The position numbers and the translations under genes were made by a program. Of a DNA stretch of 64,000 nt, positions 58,630 to 64,000 are shown in pieces. The stretch comes from DASUPK01 sp963797265. GTDB taxonomy: Bacteria; Actinomycetota; Thermoleophilia; Solirubrobacterales; 70-9. The notes beneath the pieces were generated by a model, which saw only the letters and a list, made by a program, of their open reading frames with translations, ran no database searches and had not been told where the DNA came from. How positions within the stretch are numbered: the stretch's first letter is position 1; each line of letters begins with the position of its first letter. The stretch lies in the NCBI GenBank assembly GCA_963797265.1, contig CAWCOY010000003.1, positions 682,001 through 746,000 of the forward strand, given 5' to 3'.

Positions 58630-59667
58630 TCAGCCGGCGCCACTCTGATGGGGGAGCAGCACGGCCCGGCCGGTGATGTCGCCCTCGCGGAGCCTGCCGA
58701 GCACCTCGTTCACGTCGTCGAGTGGATGGGTCTCCATCTTCAAGGTGATCCTGCCGGCGGCGTGGAGCTGCACGACCTCCCAGAGATCGGTCCAGTTGCC
58801 GACCAGGTTGGCGATCAGGGTGTGCTCGTTGCTGACCAGAGCCACCGAGGGCACCGTGATCGTTCCCCCGAAGCCCACCATCGAGTAGGTGCCCTTCAGG
58901 GCGAGCATGCCGAGGCCATTGGCGTGGGTCACATCGGTGCCGACGAAGTCGAGGACAAGGTCGGCGCCGTGGCCCTGGCTCAGCTCCCAGACCGCTTCCA
59001 CCGCGCCGTCGGCCTCGATCGCCCAGTCGGCTCCGAGCTCCTCGGCGAGCTTGCGCCGGTCGGGATGGGGGTCGACGACCAGCACCGTGCCGCCACCGAG
59101 CTCCCGCGCGAGCTGCAGGCCGATGTGGCCGACGCCGCCGGCTCCGAGGACGACCGTCACGGAGCCGGGGATCAGCAGGTGGACCACCTTCTTGAGGGCG
59201 TGGAGGGCAGTGATGCCGGCATCCGAGTGCGGCGCGACATCCACCGGATCGACCCCGGGAGGGAGGGGCACGATCTGGCGCTCCCCGACGACCAGGTACT
59301 CGGTGAAGCCTCCGTCCAGGGTCAGCCCGGTGAACTGATGGTGCTCGCAGTGAATGTCGAGGCCACGGCGGCAGTTGACGCAGACGCCGCAGCTGTGCGC
59401 CGGGTAGATCAGCACCGGGTCGCCGACCTTGACGCTCGTCACCATGTCCCCGACCGCGTCGACCCGACCCCCATTCTCGTGGCCGAGCACGCGGGGGACG
59501 TCCATCCCGGCCGGGCCCATCTCGCCGTCAATCGCGTGCAGGTCGGTCGAGCAGACGCCGGCGGCCTCGATCTTCACGCGCACCTGGTCGGGGCGGGTGA
59601 TCTCCGGCTCGGGGCGAGCCTCAAATTCGAGGGGCTGCTTGTACTCGTTCAGTACCGCGGCCTTCAC
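58630..59667 (-). CDS. zinc-dependent alcohol dehydrogenase (MDR family)
   Basis: 345 aa. Catalytic zinc: AAGVCSTDLHAIDGEMG (Cys, with the following Asp/His) and VLGHENGGRV. Structural zinc: SCGVCVNCRRGLDIHC, four Cys. Rossmann: VVLGAGGVGHIGLQLAREL (about 176-194) with acidic VLVVDPHPDRR, so NAD is likely. GTG start overlaps the GMC stop (GTGA), placing it after the GMC/gluconate-dehydrogenase-like pair in a single operon. It would oxidise an alcohol or reduce an aldehyde made by the oxygenases. Confidence 0.92.
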   Translation of the reverse strand: MKAAVLNEYKQPLEFEARPEPEITRPDQVRVKIEAAGVCSTDLHAIDGEMGPAGMDVPRVLGHENGGRVDAVGDMVTSVKVGDPVLIYPAHSCGVCVNCRRGLDIHCEHHQFTGLTLDGGFTEYLVVGERQIVPLPPGVDPVDVAPHSDAGITALHALKKVVHLLIPGSVTVVLGAGGVGHIGLQLARELGGGTVLVVDPHPDRRKLAEELGADWAIEADGAVEAVWELSQGHGADLVLDFVGTDVTHANGLGMLALKGTYSMVGFGGTITVPSVALVSNEHTLIANLVGNWTDLWEVVQLHAAGRITLKMETHPLDDVNEVLGRLREGDITGRAVLLPHQSGAG

Positions 59668-61157
59668 GCGGTGACCTCCGCGGCCTGCGTGCTCAGGTAT
59701 CGGTTCGGGTCCTCGTCCAGGTGCTGGGCGAGCCGGTCGGCGAGCGCCATGATCGTCAGCGACGGATTGACGGAGAGCGTCTTGGGGAAGAGGGACGCGT
59801 CGCCGATGAAAAGGCGCTTGGCGTCGTGCGACTCGCAGTGCTCGTCCACGACAGAGCGGGATGGGTCGCTGCCCATCGGGCAGGTCCCCTGCGCGTGCGT
59901 GCTGGCGGGACCGGTCCAGGCGACCTGCTTGGCGCCCGCCGCCGCCATCACCCTGCGCCCGAACTCGAGTCCCTTCTCCATCCGCTCCAACTCGACCGGG
60001 TCGAAGTGGGCCCCGAAGCTCTCGGCGCCGTCCTCGCCGACGACCACGCGGCCGTTGTTCTCGTCGTTGGCGAGCACCAGGATCCCGTTCCAGTGGCGGT
60101 AGTGCTTCACCGCCTCGACCAGGCGCTCCCCCCACATCGGACCGTCCTCGTCGCTGATGCTGGTCGCGAATCCGATCGGGTCCTGGACCGTCGAGGCCTC
60201 GAGCACGAAGCCACCGTCCTCGTCGCGGATGAAGTCGAGGCAGTGGGAGGTGATCGGGTAGACCCGGTGGGCGTCCTGGACCTCGTCGAAGAGCCCGAAG
60301 ACGAAGGCGGCGGGGTGGAGGCCGAGATTCGTGCCGATCAGCTCGCTGCTCGGCGAGTGCCCGGCGGCGTCCGGCAGACCCGACCGGATCAGCAGCTGCG
60401 GGGTGTTCAGGGCACCCGCAGCGACCACCACCGCCCCTGCCTCGATCGTGTGGCTCTCGCCGTCCGGTCCGGTGTACTCGACACCGGCCGCCTCGATGCC
60501 GTCGCCGTGCTCCGCGAAGAGGATGCGCTCCACCGGCGATTCGGCCCGGAGGTCGAGCTTGCCGACGGCGGTCGCCTCATGGATGTAGGTGTTCATCGTG
60601 TTCTTGCCGGCGTTGGTTGGGCAGCCCTGGAGGCAGGAGCCGCATTTCATGCAGTTGACGTCCGTGTAGGAGTCGACCGGCTCTAGCCCGGCGCCGAGTT
60701 CACGGAAGGCGCCGTCGAGCAGACGCACGCACTCGGGCCAGTCGGCGCGCTCGCGCACGCCGAGTGCCCGCTCGACGCGCTCGTAGTGGGGCGCCAGGTG
60801 CTTGGGGCCGAACGGCTCGGCGTCGTCGCCGAGCAGCCCGCTGGCCTCGTGCCACTTGGCGAACTCGAAGTCGTGGGCCCGGAAGGAGACCTTGGTGTTC
60901 ATCGTGGTCGTGCCGCCGACGCAGCGGCCGCCCAGGATCGGCACGGCCCCACCGGCACCGCCGTCGACCATCGCCATCCGGAGTGGCCACCAGAAGTCGT
61001 GGGCCGCCTTCGCCTCCCAGCGGACGAAGTCGGCCGCGGTCAGGTGCGGGCCGGCCTCGAGCAGCACGACGTTCCGCCCGCGCTGCGCGAGCTCGCCCGC
61101 CACGACGCCGCCGCCGGCCCCCGACCCGATGACCACGACCTCGACGCGTTCGCTCAT
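59664..61157 (-). CDS. GMC-type FAD oxidoreductase with a 4Fe-4S-like CxxCxxCxxxC motif
   Basis: 497 aa. FAD site VVIGSGAGGGVVAGELAQRG (9-28). CMKCGSCLQGCPTNAGK holds Cys169, Cys172, Cys175 and Cys179 in the spacing of a ferredoxin cluster. A C-terminal THAQGTCPMG and LFIGDASLFPKTLSVNPS complete the GMC fold. This belongs to the FAO-like (long-chain alcohol oxidase, cholesterol oxidase-like) branch, where such a Cys motif recurs; whether a cluster is bound is not known. Starts as ATG at 61157, overlapping the small subunit gene's stop, which suggests a two-subunit membrane- or cytochrome-linked dehydrogenase. Confidence 0.88.
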   Translation of the reverse strand: MSERVEVVVIGSGAGGGVVAGELAQRGRNVVLLEAGPHLTAADFVRWEAKAAHDFWWPLRMAMVDGGAGGAVPILGGRCVGGTTTMNTKVSFRAHDFEFAKWHEASGLLGDDAEPFGPKHLAPHYERVERALGVRERADWPECVRLLDGAFRELGAGLEPVDSYTDVNCMKCGSCLQGCPTNAGKNTMNTYIHEATAVGKLDLRAESPVERILFAEHGDGIEAAGVEYTGPDGESHTIEAGAVVVAAGALNTPQLLIRSGLPDAAGHSPSSELIGTNLGLHPAAFVFGLFDEVQDAHRVYPITSHCLDFIRDEDGGFVLEASTVQDPIGFATSISDEDGPMWGERLVEAVKHYRHWNGILVLANDENNGRVVVGEDGAESFGAHFDPVELERMEKGLEFGRRVMAAAGAKQVAWTGPASTHAQGTCPMGSDPSRSVVDEHCESHDAKRLFIGDASLFPKTLSVNPSLTIMALADRLAQHLDEDPNRYLSTQAAEVTA

Positions 61158-61543
61158 CCGGACACTCCCATGAACGACCAGTCGTGCTTGACCTGGCTCG
61201 CCAGGGGGAACTGGAAGTCGATCTCCTCCCAGGCGCCCGGGCCCTCGGCACCGGGGGCGACGAAGTCGCTGTAGAACGCCTCGATAGCCAGTGCCCGCAG
61301 CATCAGGAACTCGGGGGTCTGCGTGCGGTCGGCGAGGGCGTCGGCGCCGCCGTCCGCGATCTCGGCGAGGGCATCGATCGCCGCGAGGGTCATCTCGCGG
61401 GTCCCGCCGTCCACCTGAGCGAGCTTCGCATCGATGTAGACCGCCGGTTTGACCCGGGCCGAGCCCGGCACGATCGTCTCGCAGAGGGCCTCGAGCGCGA
61501 GGGCGCGGCCTTCGTCCAGGATCAACCAGCTCCACTCCGCCAC
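61154..61543 (-). CDS. gluconate 2-dehydrogenase subunit 3-like protein
   Basis: 129 aa. LALEALCETIVPGSARVKPAVYID (about 15-38), then FLMLRALAIEAFYSDFVAPG and DFQFPLASQVKHDWSFMG match the subunit-3 family that chaperones or anchors GMC-type dehydrogenases. Unlike many members it shows no twin-arginine signal here; the start residues are MAEWSWLILDEG. First gene of the minus-strand series, 4-base overlap with the GMC gene. Supports a complex with that protein. Confidence 0.85.
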   Translation of the reverse strand: MAEWSWLILDEGRALALEALCETIVPGSARVKPAVYIDAKLAQVDGGTREMTLAAIDALAEIADGGADALADRTQTPEFLMLRALAIEAFYSDFVAPGAEGPGAWEEIDFQFPLASQVKHDWSFMGVSG

Positions 61544-62172
61544 AGGCAGGCACCCTATAGGGGCGGAGACAATAAAACAAGCTATTTGACAGATATCACC
61601 TGGCGGCTCCGCGGTGCCGCGTCCCCTGCATCCTCAGCAGGACCGATAGCCATGGCTAGCAAGGCGGTCGCGATCGCTGACGCTGTGAGCGAGGCGGTCA
61701 CCGCCAACCCTCAGTCGACGGCGCCGCAGGCTCATCTGCCCGCCGGCAAAGCGCCGCTTTGCATGGAAAGCGCGGCTCCGCCGGACAGCGAGATACTGCG
61801 CGGGCGACGTCGGAGGAAATGTCGAAATCGTGCGGTCCATCTACGCCCGTTGGGTGACCGGGAATTACTCCGTTGCCGACTGGGCCGATGCTTTGCGCGA
61901 AGGCAAGGTGGTTCGGCTCTTTCTGTACACGGATCAGAAGGAGGGTCTCGAGGCCGCCGGGCTGGCGGAGTAGCCGCTTTGGACGAAGAACGCAGCGGGG
62001 TTCGCGTCATAATCCGTCCGCGGTTTGCCCTGGCTGGGCAATACGTTTCGCTGAGCGTGGGGATGCGGCGTGAGCTCATCGGCTTCCGCGGCAAGCAGAT
62101 ACGTGGAGGGCTGGACCGGTCGGTCTGGCTCCCGGTAAATCCGCAGCCCCACCGCTACCGATTGGAGGAGCC
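61544..62172. other. 629-base region without an intact gene
   Basis: AT-richer left edge (61565-61595) is probably the promoter of the minus-strand GMC operon. From about 61600 to 61806, and again from 61974 to 62160, I find no recognisable coding signal, tRNA or repeat. In between lies the SnoaL remnant at 61807-61973. GGAGGAG at 62164-62170 serves the next VOC gene. The stretch looks like a decayed intergenic zone. Confidence 0.6.
61807..61973 (+). pseudogene. SnoaL/NTF2-like gene remnant with the centre deleted
   Basis: The frame ending at TAG (61971-61973) reads NVEIVRSIYARWVTGNYSVADWAD and then, without the core, ALREGKVVRLFLYTDQKEGLE with AAGLAE at the end. In relatives these two parts flank about 70 residues that hold the substrate pocket. 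The expected ATG is ACG (61807-61809), and one A is missing after GAGGAA, so the 5' end is also out of frame. A non-functional fossil of the family seen intact at 4291. Confidence 0.75.
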
Positions 62173-62718
62173 GTGCCGGAGGACCTGTTCAGACCGCCAC
62201 TCGGCGAGCCACATCACCATGCCTACGTCGTCGACGACATCGAGGCGATCGTGAAGCGGCTGGCCGAGCAGCTCGGGGCAGGTCCGTTCTTTCTGGTCGA
62301 GGACGTGCCACTGGAGAACGTCCTATCGCGCGGCGCGCCGGCAGAGTTCGTTCACGATTCTGCGTTCGGCTTCTGCGGCGGCGGCGCAATCGAGCTGATC
62401 GAACCGAGCCGCTTGACGCCAGACCGCGTCGAGGAGAGATTCGCCGGCGTGCGGCCGAGAATCCACCACGTCGGCTACGTGGTGCCCGCGGAGTCGGCCC
62501 GGAAGCTCCGCGGCGAACTCGATGAGCGGAATCTGTCCGAGTACCTCGCCGCCGAGCTCGGCGACCTCGACATGACCCTCCATGACGCGTCGGCCTTGCT
62601 CGGCCACGACATCGAGATTCATGTCGACAACGACGGCCTGCGCGAGTTCTTCGGAATGGTTCGCGATGGCGCTGAAGGTTGGGACGGCTCTACACCGCTG
62701 CGACCTGCTCCGAGCTGA
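62173..62718 (+). CDS. VOC family protein
   Basis: 181 aa. HHHAYVVDDIEAIVKRL (about 13-29) opens the first unit, GGGAIELIEPSRLTPD (about 69-84) has the metal-binding Glu, IHHVGYVVPAESARKL begins the second unit, and HDIEIHVDN gives the last Glu. Metal-dependent epimerase, lyase or dioxygenase of the glyoxalase fold; no substrate clue. GTG start at 62173 with GGAGGAG ending only two bases away, a tight but acceptable spacing. Different in length and sequence from the VOC gene at 56403. Confidence 0.85.
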   Translation: MPEDLFRPPLGEPHHHAYVVDDIEAIVKRLAEQLGAGPFFLVEDVPLENVLSRGAPAEFVHDSAFGFCGGGAIELIEPSRLTPDRVEERFAGVRPRIHHVGYVVPAESARKLRGELDERNLSEYLAAELGDLDMTLHDASALLGHDIEIHVDNDGLREFFGMVRDGAEGWDGSTPLRPAPS

Positions 62719-62753
62719 TCCGCCGTGTCGTCCGAAGTGACTACGCGACGGAT

Positions 62754-63112
62754 ATGACGAACGCTGGGGTCACCGACCTGATCGACCCGCTCCCCTCCCG
62801 CGTCCGGTGGGGTTCGTGTGGGACGGCGGCGAGGGGGTCTCGATGTACAGCCAACCGGGCGCGCGCGTGCGCAACATCGCCGCCAACCCGAAGGTCACGC
62901 TGAACTTCGATGGCGACGGCCGCGGCGGCAACATCGTCGTCCTCGCGGGCACCGCGCGGGTCGACCCGGACGCTCCGGCTGCGGACGCGAATCCCGCCTG
63001 GCTCGAGAAGTACGCCGCTCAGATCGAGCTCTTCGGGATGACGATGGCCTCGTACGCCGCGCGCTTCAGTGTCCCGGTCCGGATCCGCCTCACGCGCCTC
63101 GACGGACGCTGA
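62754..63112 (+). pseudogene. PPOX-class (Rv3369-like, TIGR03667 type) FMN/F420 protein gene, N-terminal part deleted
   Basis: ATG at 62754 gives MTNAGVTDLIDPLPSRV, a plausible family N-terminus. About 35 bases on, a different frame takes over with VGFVWDGGEGVSMYSQPG, then RVRNIAANPKVTLNFDGDG and EKYAAQIELFGMTMASYA to a TGA at 63110-63112. The strand that should carry ERLRTE..WLGTVRPDG-like sequence between them is gone, and the frame is lost. The C-terminal 101 codons have a GTG (62807) but no ribosome binding site. Probably inactive. Confidence 0.7.
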
Positions 63113-63116
63113 AGCC

Positions 63117-64000
63117 TCACCGGGCCGGGGCCAGCGTCGCCCGCGCCGCCGCGTAGACCTCGTCGGCGCCGGGCAGGTAGGCGTCCTCGAGCTGCGGGCT
63201 GAGCGGGACCGGCGTGAAGGGTGCGCCGACGCGCTCGATCGGGGCGTCGAGGTCGTCGAAGGCGGCGGACTGGACCTCGGCCGAGATCTCGGCGCCGAAG
63301 CCGCCGTGCTCGACGGCCTCGTGGGCGATGACGAGGCGATTGGTGCGTCGCACAGAGTCGACGATCGTCTCGAGGTCGAGCGGGAGGAGGGTGCGAGGGT
63401 CGATCACCTCGGCTTCGGTGCCCTCGGAGGCGAGTCGCTCGGCGGCGGCCAGGGATTCGCCGACGAGCCGGGAGAGGGCGACGATGGTCAGGTCCGTGCC
63501 AGGCCGCACGACTTCGGCGCGGCCGATCGGGATGGGCTTGGCGCCGTCGGGCACCTCCTCCTTGCGGAAGTAGAGCGTCTTGTTCTCGATGAAGACGACG
63601 GGGTTTGGGTCCGCGATCGCACTCGCGAGCAAGCCGGCGGCGCCGGCGGCGCCGGAGGGCATCACGACCTTGAGGCCGGGAATGTGGGTGAGCCACGCCT
63701 CAAGGCTCTGGGAGTGCTGGGCCGCGCCGCGCGTCCCGGCGCCGCCCTGCGTGCGCAGGACCATCGGGACCCGCAGCTGCCCGCCCGACATGAAGTGGGC
63801 CTTGGCGGCGGCGTTGACGAGCTGGTCGAGGGCGAGGGTGAGGAAGTCGATGAACATGATCTCCAGCACCGGCCGCTTGCCGGACTGCGCGGCACCGATC
63901 GCGACGCCGCAGATCGCCGCCTCGCTGATCGGGGTGTTGAGGACGCGCTCGGTGCCGAACTCCTCGGCCAGCCCCGCGGTCACCGTGTAGGGGCCGCCCT
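63117..64000 (-). CDS. thiamine-dependent 2-oxoacid/acetoin dehydrogenase E1 beta subunit (5' end beyond the window)
   Basis: Partial: the frame is open to the right edge, entering as GGPYTVTAGLAEEFGTERVL. Transketolase_C-type E1 beta signatures: TPISEAAICGVAIGAAQSG, VLEIMFIDFLTLALDQLVNAAAKAHF, HSQSLEAWLTHIPGLKVVMPS, and the C-domain EVIDPRTLLPLDLETIVDSV. It forms alpha2-beta2 E1 with an alpha subunit probably encoded just to the right. Stop at 63117, convergent with the PPOX remnant (4 bases apart). Pyruvate, branched-chain and acetoin enzymes cannot be separated from this half. Confidence 0.9.
   Translation of the reverse strand, partial: GGPYTVTAGLAEEFGTERVLNTPISEAAICGVAIGAAQSGKRPVLEIMFIDFLTLALDQLVNAAAKAHFMSGGQLRVPMVLRTQGGAGTRGAAQHSQSLEAWLTHIPGLKVVMPSGAAGAAGLLASAIADPNPVVFIENKTLYFRKEEVPDGAKPIPIGRAEVVRPGTDLTIVALSRLVGESLAAAERLASEGTEAEVIDPRTLLPLDLETIVDSVRRTNRLVIAHEAVEHGGFGAEISAEVQSAAFDDLDAPIERVGAPFTPVPLSPQLEDAYLPGADEVYAAARATLAPAR

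Noticed and set aside
57733..60102. 789-codon open frame on the plus strand across the esterase/dehydrogenase genes
   Set aside because: It is antisense to three genes with full family motifs on the minus strand. Its translation is low-complexity (Arg/Asp/Leu/Val-rich), as expected for the complement of high-GC coding sequence.
1..64000. CRISPR arrays, insertion sequences, integrase or attachment sites
   Set aside because: I found no regularly spaced direct repeats, no transposase or integrase motifs and no terminal inverted repeats. The only direct evidence of rearrangement is the broken genes listed above.

Overview
The window is high-GC DNA with dense, mostly strand-clustered genes, many GTG/TTG starts and many 1-4 base stop/start overlaps. 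Gene content (DUF3618/holin-type envelope proteins, class III adenylate cyclase with AAA and TPR regions, PimA-like glycosyltransferase, ChdC-type heme enzyme, P450s, BKACE, CaiB and acyl-CoA dehydrogenase paralogues) points to a soil-type actinobacterium. A deep lineage such as Thermoleophilia/Solirubrobacterales is my inference, because no rRNA or other marker gene is present. I see no rRNA, tRNA, CRISPR array, transposase, phage structural gene or origin.

Layout. 0-6.6 kb: start of an MMPL transporter, a secreted Asp-box protein, two acyl-CoA dehydrogenases, an XRE/nucleotidyltransferase pair resembling a toxin-antitoxin module, a SnoaL-like gene, and an intact YCII gene preceded by the wreck of a second one. 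6.7-13.6 kb: two P450s flanking a GGDEF/HD-GYP protein and an MMPL transporter. 13.7-19 kb: a tightly coupled acyl-CoA operon (crotonase, carboxyltransferase, BKACE, CaiB CoA-transferase, MerR regulator). 19-28.7 kb: methyltransferase-like membrane protein, epimerase, a frame-disrupted MscS channel, a nitrilase/TetR/hydrolase set with a TetR-type operator, a small envelope cluster (44-aa protein, holin-like, DUF3618), DegV, reductase, and an Fe-S set (ErpA, Grx4, BolA). 28.7-41 kb: methyltransferase, GDPD, ferredoxin-NADP reductase, cyclase-family hydrolase, ChdC, a large membrane protein, a glycosyltransferase fused to a flippase-like membrane domain, and an AAA-TPR-adenylate cyclase.

41-61.5 kb is the most unusual part: a catabolic island. 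It holds a Rieske oxygenase and its reductase behind twin TGTATACA sites, then a six-gene coupled operon. That operon combines a split PEP-synthase/phenylphosphate-synthase-like kinase (swivel-His subunit plus ATP-grasp subunit) with a carboxyltransferase-type TIM barrel, a HAD phosphatase, an amidase and a GMC oxidoreductase. Facing it is a PaaK-like CoA ligase overlapping a DpgC-like cofactor-free dioxygenase, with a divergent acetoacetyl-CoA synthetase. Then comes a minus-strand run of VOC protein, esterase, two MDR dehydrogenases, an Fe-S-motif GMC oxidoreductase and its small partner. A working model is activation of an aromatic or carbonyl substrate by phosphorylation or CoA-ligation, oxygenation, and funnelling to ketone-body intermediates. 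The substrate is unknown.

Several genes are broken in a recurring way. Three small enzymes (YCII, SnoaL/NTF2, PPOX) keep their 5' and 3' ends but lack the middle, an SDR survives only as its last 16 codons, and MscS and a cupin carry single-base frame errors. These may be real decay or sequencing/assembly errors; the sequence alone cannot decide.
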